Source: Fulvivirga marina (GTDB taxonomy: Bacteria > Bacteroidota > Bacteroidia > Cytophagales > Cyclobacteriaceae). Taken from it: DNA of 64,000 nucleotides. The notes under the pieces are model-generated. The model saw nothing but the letters and a program-made list of their open reading frames with translations. It made no database searches and was not told the origin of the DNA. Where the stretch lies: NCBI RefSeq assembly GCF_016775155.1, contig NZ_JAEUGD010000058.1, positions 137,733-201,732 on the forward strand, given 5' to 3'. Below, in pieces: positions 38,145 to 46,985 of the stretch. Positions within the stretch are counted from its first letter, which is position 1. Each line of letters opens with the position of its first letter. The position numbers and the translations under genes are program-made.

Positions 38145-39236
38145 ATGAATATAGGTCGCAAACTAGGCTTTTTTACTGCTTTTATACTGCCTGCATGGAT
38201 ACTGCTGGGCTACACTCTGGGAGGATGGGGAAATTTCATTACCATGCTTCATGTATTTATTTTAATGCCATTAATTGACCAATCCGTAGGGATTAATACT
38301 CAAAATATACCTAAAGAGAAGGTTAAGGCGGTATCCAACGAATTTTATTATCGTTTTGTAACATACATCTGGACCTGGTTCCAACTGGCCTTTCTTCTCT
38401 GGGGCATCTATGTAGTAACTTTCGGCAACATCAACACTCCTTTAGAATGGATCGGTTTCACTTTAAGTTTTGCCTTAGTTACTGGTGGCATCGGTATAAC
38501 CGTAGCTCATGAGCTGGGTCACAAAAAATCCCCTTTAGAGCGATTTTATAGCAAACTACTGCTGATGACAGTCTGCTATATGCATTTCTATATAGAACAT
38601 AATAAAGGCCATCATGTACATGTGGCAACTCCTGAAGATCCTGCCACGGCTCACAAAAATGAAACCTTCTACGCTTTTTGGGTAAGATCCGTTTTTATGG
38701 GCTATACCCATGCCTGGAAAATTGAAAATGACAGGTTGCGACGTAAAGGTAAAAAACCGCTGAGTCTGGATAACAGCATGATCTGGTTTGCTGTGCTGCC
38801 TATCTTGTTTTGCGCAGCAATTACTTTCGTTCTTAGCGCCTATGCAGGTTACTTCACCTGGCAGGTACCTGTGTTTTTCTTCGCACAAAGTTTCTTTGCC
38901 TTTAGCCTGCTTGAACTGGTCAACTATGTAGAGCATTACGGTATCCAGCGCAAAGAGATTTCCGAAGGCAGGTACGAAAGGGTAACTCCTATTCACTCGT
39001 GGAATGCCAGCCATCTCATCAGTAACTTCTTTCTTTTTCAGTTACAGCGTCACTCTGACCACCATGCCAATGCCATTAAAAGATACCAGGTACTGGACCA
39101 TTACGATGAAAGCCCGCAATTGCCGGCCGGCTACCCTACTATGATCATCATTGCACTGGTTCCTCCGCTATGGTTCAGCATGATGAATAAAAGGCTGGAA
39201 AAGTGGCACTCATCGCATGACCTGCAAGCTGCATAA
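38145..39236 (+). CDS. alkB: Alkane 1-monooxygenase (AlkB)
   Basis: A 363-residue inner-membrane di-iron hydroxylase that oxidises the terminal methyl of medium-chain alkanes to alcohols. Hydrophobic helices alternate with the three diagnostic histidine boxes: HELGHKK (about 122-128), EHNKGHHVHVATPEDPATA (about 148-166) and LQRHSDHHANA (about 302-312), together with the HYG motif NYVEHYGIQRK (about 265). All are complete, so the enzyme should be active. It needs a rubredoxin or ferredoxin and reductase, none adjacent; the PaaE-like reductase 29 kb away is a possible donor (speculation). Monocistronic, with a peptidase gene convergent downstream. Confidence 0.94.
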   Translation: MNIGRKLGFFTAFILPAWILLGYTLGGWGNFITMLHVFILMPLIDQSVGINTQNIPKEKVKAVSNEFYYRFVTYIWTWFQLAFLLWGIYVVTFGNINTPLEWIGFTLSFALVTGGIGITVAHELGHKKSPLERFYSKLLLMTVCYMHFYIEHNKGHHVHVATPEDPATAHKNETFYAFWVRSVFMGYTHAWKIENDRLRRKGKKPLSLDNSMIWFAVLPILFCAAITFVLSAYAGYFTWQVPVFFFAQSFFAFSLLELVNYVEHYGIQRKEISEGRYERVTPIHSWNASHLISNFFLFQLQRHSDHHANAIKRYQVLDHYDESPQLPAGYPTMIIIALVPPLWFSMMNKRLEKWHSSHDLQAA

Positions 39237-39245
39237 GCCTATAAG

Positions 39246-40379
39246 TCACTTCACCTTATTGTATCTCTTCATGATATCTACGACCTGCCCTACGGGCAGC
39301 GCCTTGATGGTATGACTATCTCTACCTTCAGTAGTTTCTGCCGCAAACAGTGAATTCAAGATGGCTTCCTCTGTAGCTTCAATGGTTGCCAGAAACAATG
39401 GACTCATGGCCTCATTAGACAGCACCTCACTTTTGTAAAACATGGACTCCTCCGAATTGGGCACAAAGTTATCTTTTGCTGTTGACACGGCGATTACATA
39501 GTCGCCACTACCATTTGAGGCTATTCCTCCTGTTTTAGCAAGGCCTAACATAGCCCTTTTTGCCAACCGCTTCAGGTTACGCGATGAAAGTGGAGCATCT
39601 GTCATGACTACGATCATACATGATCCGTCAGCTTCATTAAGAAGCTCCTCCATAAAAGGATAATTATTAAGCTCCTGACCTATGGGAACACCATTGATCT
39701 CCAAAACACCTCCAAAATTGGTTTGTACTAACACGCCAACAGTATAACCTCCTTTAGCCTTTGGAACCACTCTTGAAGATGTACCTATACCTCCTTTATA
39801 ACCAAAACATATGGTTCCTGTACCTGCACCAATATTTCCCTCTGTTACTTTACCTGACTTAGCACTTTTAATGGCCTCGAGTATGTGTTCCTGGGTAATA
39901 TGCCTACCACGAATATCATTTAGCCAACTATCGTTTGTCTCTCCCACAATAGCGTTTACTGATCTTACCTCTTCATTCCCCGGCTGATTGAGGGTATAAG
40001 TAATCAGCCCTTCAGCAGCGGCAGGCACGCTAAGTGTATTCGTTAAAATAATGGGTGTTTCTATGTTTCCTAGTTCCTCTACCTGGCTGTATCCGGCTAG
40101 TTTACCAAAGCCATTGCCAATATACATCGCTGCTGGCGCCTTCATTTGATAAATATTACCTTCATGAGGTATTATTGCTGTTACGCCAGTCCTGATGTTG
40201 TCGCCTTTTACCACTGTGGTGTGGCCGACTTTTACTCCGGCAACATCAGTTATAGCGTTATTCTGACCGGTTTTTAAAACACCGATCTTTATTCCGTAAT
40301 CTCTTAATCGTTTGGTTTGTGAATTAACATGCATCAGTACAGTTACAGTCAATATTAGGGTTAATATACTTTTTTTCAT
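39246..40379 (-). CDS. P1 (DmpA/BapA-like) aminopeptidase
   Basis: A 377-residue secreted Ntn-type serine peptidase of MEROPS family S58. A signal peptide (about 1-20, ending VNS before Q) precedes a complete domain: ITDVAGVKVGHTTV, VPAAAEGLITY, GNIGAGTGTICFGYKGGIGTSSR and the self-cleavage site NGSGDYVIAVST (near residue 290), where the serine becomes the N-terminal nucleophile. Relatives release N-terminal D- or beta-amino acids from short peptides. The ATG at 40379 starts the signal peptide. It lies downstream of a repeat-bearing gap and is not in a clear operon. Confidence 0.92.
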   Translation of the reverse strand: MKKSILTLILTVTVLMHVNSQTKRLRDYGIKIGVLKTGQNNAITDVAGVKVGHTTVVKGDNIRTGVTAIIPHEGNIYQMKAPAAMYIGNGFGKLAGYSQVEELGNIETPIILTNTLSVPAAAEGLITYTLNQPGNEEVRSVNAIVGETNDSWLNDIRGRHITQEHILEAIKSAKSGKVTEGNIGAGTGTICFGYKGGIGTSSRVVPKAKGGYTVGVLVQTNFGGVLEINGVPIGQELNNYPFMEELLNEADGSCMIVVMTDAPLSSRNLKRLAKRAMLGLAKTGGIASNGSGDYVIAVSTAKDNFVPNSEESMFYKSEVLSNEAMSPLFLATIEATEEAILNSLFAAETTEGRDSHTIKALPVGQVVDIMKRYNKVK

Positions 40380-40569
40380 GGTTTTACGGCGTTGCCGTTT
40401 CACTAACGGCTAAGATTGATTTTATTAATGATGGCTGGCAAGGTAATTAGACAAGGCTATGAAAACAAGCCCAAATCAACGTGGGTGAATGCCTCAACTC
40501 CCATAAAATTTTTAACCCACTGATTTTTAAACCAATACACACATTTTAAATTCAAAGTTTTTATTTCCT

Positions 40570-40690
40570 CGTGGGGATGTGAAGCGACAGGGAGATTGCT
40601 CCCTCGGCCGTCGCAATGACGGTGTATTTTTTACTAGCTGTAATCATGAGGAGGTATGACGACGTGATCTCCCTGATTATGACGACGAAT
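40570..40690. repeat. Degenerate inverted-repeat element (CGTCAT/GGGAGAT type)
   Basis: The left arm reads GACAGGGAGATTGCTCCC then GTCGCAATGACG; the right arm, on the opposite strand, reads CGTCGTCATAATCAGGGAGATCACGTCGTCAT. Such CGTCATTGCGA / AGCAATCTCC palindromic repeats are dispersed in many bacterial genomes. A fragment of the same kind is at 34660-34725. It is not coding. Confidence 0.5.
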
Positions 40691-40725
40691 TTTTAGTGAG
40701 GTTCTCATTTACGCAATCTTACAGC

Positions 40726-40763
40726 AAAAAAAGCCTTACCAAACATCAAAGCTCGGTAAGGCT
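40726..40763 (-). terminator. Terminator of the amidohydrolase gene
   Basis: On the minus strand AGCCTTACC pairs with GGTAAGGCT, followed by six to seven T. It is about 25 bases beyond the stop codon. Confidence 0.88.
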
Positions 40764-40787
40764 AAGTCTCAAACCTGTGATATAAAC

Positions 40788-43700
40788 TTAGTGGCTCTCT
40801 TCGCAGCTACAACCTACGGTCATATAGCTTTCTCCAGCCTCATGCCAATCAAACGCCTGATTGTACTTATTATTTTCCCAGTAGAACTTAGTTCTTTTTT
40901 CCTCTCTATTTCCGATCTCGTTCATGGTAGCGGCATCATAGAGCCTGCCATTCACCATGGTATAAACTACTGAGTTACTATTTTGAATATCTTCCAGTGG
41001 GTTTTTATCCAGCACCACAAGGTCTGCCAGCTTGCCGGCTTTCAACGACCCAATCTGATCATCCATACCCAGATAGTTAGCACCATTGATTGTGGCTGCT
41101 TTCAAGGCTTCCATATTAGTCATTCCACCTTGTTGTAGCATCCATAGCTCCCAGTGGGCACCTAACCCCTGAAGCTGTCCATGGGCACCCAAATTAACCT
41201 TTACCCCTGCGTCAGTCAGGGCTTTAGCTGTTTTAGAAACCAGAATGTGTCCATTCTCATACTCCTTGTCAGGAACCATGGTTCTGTGTCTTGACCTCGA
41301 GTCAACAACCCCTCTTGGGTAGAAGGTCAACAACCTTTCATTTTCCCAAACATTGGTTTTCTGATACCAGAAGTACTCACCATTCAAACCACCGTAATTA
41401 ACAATAAGTGTTGGTGTATAGCCTGTTTTACTATTTCCCCAAAGCGTTTCAACATCTTTGTAAACCGGGGCTACAGGTATATTGTGCTCAATTCCTGTAT
41501 GACCATCCATAATCATGGTCATGTTGTGGTAGAAAGTCGAACCGCCTTCCGGCACAACCAGCATGTTAAGCTCTCTTGCTGCCTGAATTACCTGTTGACG
41601 CTGATCCCTGCGCGGTTGATTATAGCTTTTAACCGAGAACGCACCAAATGCTTTAGTTCTTCTTAATGCCGACCTAGCATCATCAATACTATTAATTGTT
41701 GCTTTAAAGTCGCCGTCTGCTCCATAAAGTATGATACCTGTGGAATACAACCTCGGCCCATGCATCTGACCTGATTTAATGAGTTCAGACATCGCAAATA
41801 TAGTGGTAGTATTGGCCGAAGGGTCATGTGCCGTAGTTACTCCATAGGCCAGATTTGCATAAAAAGGCCAGTGCTTTTGAGGCAACACACCGTAGCTAAA
41901 TGCTCCTACGTGAGCATGAACATCCACTATACCCGGTATAATAGTTTTGCCCGCAACATCGTATACCTTAGCATTAGCAGGCACCGTTATTTCTCCGGTC
42001 TTACCTATAGCCTCAATCTTGTTATTTTTCACTATTATAGTACCGTCCTCAATCACCTCATCACCTTCCATTGTGATTATTCTGGCTCCTTTAAACACAA
42101 CAGTACCCTGAGGCTTATAGGCATCAGCTACAAGGCCTACTTTCAACCCTACCGTATCTACAGGAGGTATGCTGTCGGGAGAACCTTCAAGGAAGGTAAA
42201 ACGCTCTTTAATATCATTGGTAAAATACTCCTCGCCCAGCGTCCAGTGAATCTTTCTACTGTCTGCAGACCAATGAAGGTTGATACCGGCATCTCGGGTA
42301 ATAGGTGATACAGGGAAAGCCGTTGTTTTATCATCCAGATCTATGGTCTGTCCCGTGTGAGGCATTGGAGCAATATATGCCTTATGCAGGTTTATAAAAG
42401 CTACCCATTTGTTATCAGGGCTGGGCACCAGTCTGTTGGCATATTTTGACTTTAACAAAGTTCTTTCATCCTCACCATTCAGGTCAACGCTTTTAAGTTC
42501 TTTAGTAAGGTTTCCGAAGAAGTATCCACCAGTCTGAAAGAATATTCGTTCCCCATCAGCACTGTAGCTAGGATATTCTCCCTGCTCCACCACAAGCTTA
42601 GCCTTGCCTCCGCTGGCAGAAACCCTGTATATTCCTGCATTTTTATCAAATGTACCCCCCAACACACTGTTTCCTGACTCCTTTACATAAGCGATCTCTT
42701 TACCATCAGGGGAATAGGCCGGGCTTCTGAAAATACCTTTTTCTGATGTTACCTTAACAGGCTGTGCTTTTCTGCTCTTCAGGCTAATTTTTTGAACTGC
42801 GCCCATTCCTTCATCACTCCAACTCACATATACTACTTCGCTACCATCGGGAGAAAAAGAAGGTTCAAACTCGAAATCAGACGAGGAGGTTAATCTTTGT
42901 GGCTTGCCATCAGGCAGTTCTTTTTTGTAAATATGTCCAAGCGCATTGAACACCAAAGTTTTACCATCAGGTGAGGTCACTGCATTACGAATTACTTTGG
43001 CACTGAACTTATCAGGAGCCACTTCATTTCTAAATTTAAGAGCCTCTGCGATCTTCAATTTCGCATTAACTGTAAAAGGCACATCTGTTACGGTAAGATT
43101 CGCTACATCAATTTTATTGATTCTCCCGCCTGACCAGATATAAATAAACTTATTATCCGGACTCCAGCTAAAGTTGGGGTAAACACCAAATATCGCCCAC
43201 GCTTCCTGCTGGTCTTTATTCAGTTGATCATGAACAGGCCATTCCTCACCAGTTTTTAGATCGTGTATAAATAATACAGACTTTTCTCTGACCCTTTTAA
43301 TAAATGCAAGTTTTGAACCGTCTCTGGATACCTGAGGCCTTGCAGCACCACCCGGGCCTCCGGTAATAGTTTTAACAGATCCATCAGTAAAATCATATCG
43401 CTGAATCACATAGATTTGGCTGTTCGGATCTTTATTATACTTAAAGTACCCACCTGGATACATATCTTCACTATAATACAAATATTTACCATCAGCAGAC
43501 GCTGATGGCTCATTAACATCCTGCTGATCATTTTTTCGAGTTGTCAACTGTAGCCCACTCCCTCCGGTAACATGGTACATCCACATCTCCCCTGCTCCTA
43601 ATGATCGCTGAGACGTAAAGTGCTTTCTGGCAATAATGTAGTTCCCATCAGCGGCCCAAACTGCATTATTCAACAACCGAAAACTTTCTTTGGTCAGTTG

Positions 43701-44069
43701 TTTAGCATTACTACCATCACGATCCATGATCCAAATATTGTCCCCTCCACCTGCATCACTGGTAAAGGATATTTTCTTACCATCCGGGCTAAACCTGGGC
43801 TGGATTTCAAATGGAAGACCTGACCTCAAAACCCTGGCCTCACCTCCGGTTACCGGCATAATGTAAATATCACCCAAGAGGTCAAAAACAATCTCATTCC
43901 CATCAGGACTCACATCCAGATTCATCCAGGTTCCCTTATCCGTTTTTAGATCAACTTCTTTAAAGTTCCAGTCTCCGTGCGGATCAGCAACTTTCCACTC
44001 TTCTTTTTTCTGTGCATTAACTACTGATGCAATTACAAGGAATACCCCTACTAGCAGGTGTTTTTTCAT
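40788..44069 (-). CDS. TolB-type propeller/amidohydrolase fusion, secreted
   Basis: A 1093-residue secreted protein. After a signal peptide (about 1-19) come many WD40-like PD40 repeats (FSPDGKKI, YSPDGKEI, and similar) forming propellers over about 40-600. An amidohydrolase domain follows (about 640-1050) with the metal-site motif PGIVDVHAHVG, and HGQLQGLGAHWELW further on. The last residues carry a CSC pair. The combination is common in Bacteroidota, where it is annotated as a WD40-like amidohydrolase; the substrate is unknown, a cyclic amide or peptide being usual for the enzyme family. The ATG at 44069 begins the signal peptide. It follows the TPR gene by 43 bases, probably in one operon. 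Confidence 0.9.
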   Translation of the reverse strand: MKKHLLVGVFLVIASVVNAQKKEEWKVADPHGDWNFKEVDLKTDKGTWMNLDVSPDGNEIVFDLLGDIYIMPVTGGEARVLRSGLPFEIQPRFSPDGKKISFTSDAGGGDNIWIMDRDGSNAKQLTKESFRLLNNAVWAADGNYIIARKHFTSQRSLGAGEMWMYHVTGGSGLQLTTRKNDQQDVNEPSASADGKYLYYSEDMYPGGYFKYNKDPNSQIYVIQRYDFTDGSVKTITGGPGGAARPQVSRDGSKLAFIKRVREKSVLFIHDLKTGEEWPVHDQLNKDQQEAWAIFGVYPNFSWSPDNKFIYIWSGGRINKIDVANLTVTDVPFTVNAKLKIAEALKFRNEVAPDKFSAKVIRNAVTSPDGKTLVFNALGHIYKKELPDGKPQRLTSSSDFEFEPSFSPDGSEVVYVSWSDEGMGAVQKISLKSRKAQPVKVTSEKGIFRSPAYSPDGKEIAYVKESGNSVLGGTFDKNAGIYRVSASGGKAKLVVEQGEYPSYSADGERIFFQTGGYFFGNLTKELKSVDLNGEDERTLLKSKYANRLVPSPDNKWVAFINLHKAYIAPMPHTGQTIDLDDKTTAFPVSPITRDAGINLHWSADSRKIHWTLGEEYFTNDIKERFTFLEGSPDSIPPVDTVGLKVGLVADAYKPQGTVVFKGARIITMEGDEVIEDGTIIVKNNKIEAIGKTGEITVPANAKVYDVAGKTIIPGIVDVHAHVGAFSYGVLPQKHWPFYANLAYGVTTAHDPSANTTTIFAMSELIKSGQMHGPRLYSTGIILYGADGDFKATINSIDDARSALRRTKAFGAFSVKSYNQPRRDQRQQVIQAARELNMLVVPEGGSTFYHNMTMIMDGHTGIEHNIPVAPVYKDVETLWGNSKTGYTPTLIVNYGGLNGEYFWYQKTNVWENERLLTFYPRGVVDSRSRHRTMVPDKEYENGHILVSKTAKALTDAGVKVNLGAHGQLQGLGAHWELWMLQQGGMTNMEALKAATINGANYLGMDDQIGSLKAGKLADLVVLDKNPLEDIQNSNSVVYTMVNGRLYDAATMNEIGNREEKRTKFYWENNKYNQAFDWHEAGESYMTVGCSCEESH

Positions 44070-44112
44070 TGTTGTATTATTTATTCCTAATTCTAATTTT
44101 AAATTCTCAATT

Positions 44113-44610
44113 CTACTCACACTCTACAGGCACATCAGAGCCCAGCTCTTTAGCCTTTTCCCAATCTTCAGCAGCCTCCTGAGTTTTTCCTATGATACAT
44201 TTGATGCTGCCTCTGTTTATCAACGCCAAAGCATAATCGGGTCTAAGCTTTATAGCTTCGTCAAATGCAGCGATGGCTTCTTCGAATTGGTTGAGTACAA
44301 AATAGGCGTACCCTTTTTCATAATAAGCCTCAGGATACTCCGGCTTGATCTCCAAGGCCCTGTTATAAGCTGTGATAGCTTCCCAATTCTCTCCAACCTG
44401 CGATCTACATACTCCCATAAGGTAATAAGCCTCAGGATTTTCAGGATCACGCCGCAACGCCTGATTGAAAAAGTCAATTGCCGAACGGTAATCACCAGAC
44501 TCATATTCCTGATAACCAATATCTACCAGTTCAGAAACTTTTTGCTGGTCTTGACATATACCGGAAGAGAAGGCAAAAACTGCCATTAAGGCTACAAAAA
44601 GTGTTTTCAT
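44113..44610 (-). CDS. Secreted TPR protein
   Basis: About 165 residues. A signal peptide (about 1-19, ending GIC before Q) is followed by three to four tetratricopeptide repeats (DIGYQEYESGDYRSAI, AYYLMGVCRSQVGENWEAI, AYYEKGYAYFVLNQFEEAI, ALINRGSIKCIIGKTQEA). It should act as a protein-binding scaffold in the periplasm. It is first in a probable operon with the amidohydrolase, 43 bases downstream. An ATG 24 bases further up is possible but less fitting. Confidence 0.88.
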   Translation of the reverse strand: MKTLFVALMAVFAFSSGICQDQQKVSELVDIGYQEYESGDYRSAIDFFNQALRRDPENPEAYYLMGVCRSQVGENWEAITAYNRALEIKPEYPEAYYEKGYAYFVLNQFEEAIAAFDEAIKLRPDYALALINRGSIKCIIGKTQEAAEDWEKAKELGSDVPVECE

Positions 44611-44717
44611 AGCTGCCAAATTAAGTGTTTTCAAAATGTATTGATAAAAAATAGTGACTTTTTACACTAGTGGTAGTCTAAACAAAAAAATGCAGATAAC
44701 GTTAATAAATTAACTTA

Positions 44718-44909
44718 TTACTTGCGAATAAAAAATAAAGTTACATACTTTGGGCTTTCGATGAAAAATTCAGCCACATATACACCCGTTCTTAACGTAG
44801 CAGCCGTTGCGGCAGCCGCGGTGTATGCTCCTGTGGCCAGGATTAGGGCAGCCAGGCCCCTTGCGGGTATATAATCTTTTAGCGGTGGTACGTCCACTGC
44901 ATCCTCCAA
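44718..44909 (-). CDS. Possible small alanine-rich membrane peptide
   Basis: A 63-codon ORF with a hydrophobic, alanine- and glycine-rich middle (GLAALILATGAYTAAAATAATL) that could span a membrane once. Its local GC content is clearly higher than that of the flanking DNA. No start-site signal or homologue is recognised, so it may be fortuitous; the rest of 44611-44970 contains no other candidate. Confidence 0.3.
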   Translation of the reverse strand: MEDAVDVPPLKDYIPARGLAALILATGAYTAAAATAATLRTGVYVAEFFIESPKYVTLFFIRK

Positions 44910-44970
44910 TCAATCTTATTCTCAATTAATCAAAGGCCGAAAGGCTCACATTCTTAAATTATTTCCTGCA

Positions 44971-45681
44971 ATGTCGGAAATTAAAATTACCATAGCTGGT
45001 GAAGCGCATGTGCACTTTGCCGAAGAAATTTGCTCTATGATGGAGCAAGCCGCCCAACAACGTGGCACTGGTATTGCCAAACGCTCCCATCTCTATGTAA
45101 GTGCTAAAATGATGGAAGGAAAGGCTGTTATTGCCATATCAGATAATACCCCCGTTGGTTTCTGCTACATCGAAACCTGGGGACATGGCAAGCATGTAGC
45201 TAACTCAGGGCTAGTCGTGCACCCTGACTTTCGCAATACAGGATTGGCCCGAGACATAAAAGCCGAGATCTTCAAGCTTTCAAGAAAGAAATTTCCAGAA
45301 GCAAGGATTTTTGGTATCACTACCAGCCTCGCTGTAATGAAGATTAACTCTGATCTGGGCTATAAACCGGTAACTTTTTCTGAATTAACAACAGACGAAG
45401 ATTTCTGGAAGGGATGCCAGAGTTGCCGAAATTATGACATCCTAACCCGTACCAACAGGTCACATTGCCTTTGTACAGGTATGATGTTCGACCCGAGCAA
45501 ACCCGCTAAACCAGCTAACAAAAAGCTCAACAAAGAGGAGCAATGGGAAAGGTTTAAGCGATTTATGAAGTTTCAGGGCATTAAGGAAGGAGCTGACCGT
45601 TTGCGTCAAAAAATCAAAAACAAATCTGGTAATCTCAAAATCAATAAATCATCATGGCTGTCAAAAATATCGTTGTTTTAG
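44971..45681 (+). CDS. GNAT acetyltransferase of the arginine cluster
   Basis: A 236-residue GNAT-fold protein. The acetyl-CoA site is visible as VVHPDFRNTGLARDIKAEIF (the Q/RxxGxG/A turn) near residues 91-110, with SLAVMKINSDLGYKPV after it. Downstream are two cysteine pairs (CQSC near 155, CLCTG near 172) that could hold a metal, and a long basic helical tail. It is the first gene of the arginine cluster and overlaps argG by 28 bases, so it is probably the N-acetylglutamate synthase, replacing ArgA/ArgJ, which are not seen. That role is inferred from position. Confidence 0.85.
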   Translation: MSEIKITIAGEAHVHFAEEICSMMEQAAQQRGTGIAKRSHLYVSAKMMEGKAVIAISDNTPVGFCYIETWGHGKHVANSGLVVHPDFRNTGLARDIKAEIFKLSRKKFPEARIFGITTSLAVMKINSDLGYKPVTFSELTTDEDFWKGCQSCRNYDILTRTNRSHCLCTGMMFDPSKPAKPANKKLNKEEQWERFKRFMKFQGIKEGADRLRQKIKNKSGNLKINKSSWLSKISLF

Positions 45682-46865
45682 CTTTTAGCGGAGGGTTAGA
45701 TACCTCTTACTGTGTTAAGTACCTGAAGCATGACCTTAACATGGAGATTCATTCCGTTCTGGTCAATACTGGAGGATTCAGCCAGGAAGAACTTAAGTCG
45801 GTAGAAGATCACGCTTATAAACTGGGCGTGACACAACATAAAACCATTGATGTTGTTGATGAATTTTATGCAAAAGCCATCAAGTACCTCATTTTTGGTA
45901 ATGTTTTAAAAAACAACACTTACCCACTATCTGTAAGTGCTGAGCGTGTATTTCAGGCTATTGCCATTGCCGAGTATGCTAAAGAGGTGAATGCCTCGCA
46001 CATCGCACACGGAAGCACTGGTGCTGGCAACGATCAGGTACGATTTGACCTGGTATTTAACATCATGGTACCTAATGCTCAGATCATAACTCCTATACGG
46101 GATCAGCAGCTTTCCCGCCAGGCTGAAATAGAATACTTGAAGTCACACGGCGTGGAAATGAACTGGGAAAAGGCAAAATACTCTATCAATAAAGGGTTAT
46201 GGGGCACAAGTGTCGGAGGTGCTGAAACACTGACCTCTAAAGAAGCTCTCCCTGAACAGGCTTATCCCAGCCAGTTGAAAAAAAGTGAGGCTTGCCAAAT
46301 CACTCTGAGCTTCGAAAAAGGCGAGATCACTAGTATTGACGGAGAGTCGATCAAACCAGTGGATGCGATAATAAAGCTAAACGAACTGGGTAATGAGTAT
46401 GCTATTGGGCGAGACATTCATGTTGGTGATACGATCATCGGTATCAAAGGCCGTGTAGGGTTTGAGGCCGCAGCTCCTCTAATGCTCATTAAGGCACATC
46501 ACCTGCTGGAAAAGCATGTGCTTACCAAATGGCAACAGCACTGGAAGGAACAATTGGCTAGCTGGTATGGTATGATGATGCACGAAGGACAATACCTTGA
46601 CCCTGTCATGCGAAATATAGAGAAGTTCATAGAGGATACTCAGGAAAATGTAACGGGTAAGGTTTATTTAACATTGGCTCCATACCATTTTCAAATAACA
46701 GGCATTGAGTCTGAACATGACCTGATGAACTCCAAGTTTGGACACTACGGTGAAATGAACAGCGGATGGACTGGCGAGGATGTAAAAGGCTTCACTAAAA
46801 TATTGGCGAACCAGACGAAGATCTATTATGCTGTAAACAAACAGGCCGAAGTAGAGGCCACTTAA
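45654..46865 (+). CDS. argG: Argininosuccinate synthase
   Basis: A 403-residue cytoplasmic ligase joining citrulline and aspartate with ATP. The ATP pyrophosphatase loop AFSGGLDTSYC is near residue 10, the HGSTGAGNDQVRF segment near 120 binds citrulline and aspartate, and SVGGAETLTSKEALPEQAYP lies near 180. The C-terminal half (KGRVGFEAAAPLMLIKAHHLLEK) matches the family. The start is inside the end of the GNAT gene (28-base overlap), a mark of tight coupling. A 120-base gap with a dispersed repeat separates it from argC. Confidence 0.96.
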   Translation: MAVKNIVVLAFSGGLDTSYCVKYLKHDLNMEIHSVLVNTGGFSQEELKSVEDHAYKLGVTQHKTIDVVDEFYAKAIKYLIFGNVLKNNTYPLSVSAERVFQAIAIAEYAKEVNASHIAHGSTGAGNDQVRFDLVFNIMVPNAQIITPIRDQQLSRQAEIEYLKSHGVEMNWEKAKYSINKGLWGTSVGGAETLTSKEALPEQAYPSQLKKSEACQITLSFEKGEITSIDGESIKPVDAIIKLNELGNEYAIGRDIHVGDTIIGIKGRVGFEAAAPLMLIKAHHLLEKHVLTKWQQHWKEQLASWYGMMMHEGQYLDPVMRNIEKFIEDTQENVTGKVYLTLAPYHFQITGIESEHDLMNSKFGHYGEMNSGWTGEDVKGFTKILANQTKIYYAVNKQAEVEAT

Positions 46866-46879
46866 TTTAAAATTTAAAT

Positions 46880-46965
46880 AGCAGCCGTCACCCTGGACGT
46901 AATTCCAGGACACTTAGCAAGGCCATATGCCGGTCTAATCAAATTTGGAATGACGAGCCATATTT
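46880..46965. repeat. Short inverted-repeat element between argG and argC
   Basis: GTCACCCTGGACGTAATTCCAGG and, further on, TTTGGAATGACGAGCC form a loosely inverted pair with the ends GTCA and TGAC. This differs from copies A-D. A similar single arm (GCTCGTCATCCTGAAATTT) occurs near 58815. Confidence 0.4.
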
Positions 46966-46985
46966 AAGAATAACCAAAAGATAAA

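Larger units (their letters stand above)
40380..40787. other. Repeat-bearing intergenic region
   Basis: About 400 bases without a gene. It holds a degenerate inverted-repeat element (40570-40690) and the terminator of the upstream amidohydrolase gene (40726-40763). The right part of it (about 40380-40560) should carry the promoter of the peptidase gene. Confidence 0.6.

Noticed and set aside
38556-39014. 152-codon minus-strand ORF inside alkB
   Set aside because: Long but antisense to a gene with all diagnostic histidine boxes; histidine- and cysteine-rich by mirror effect only.
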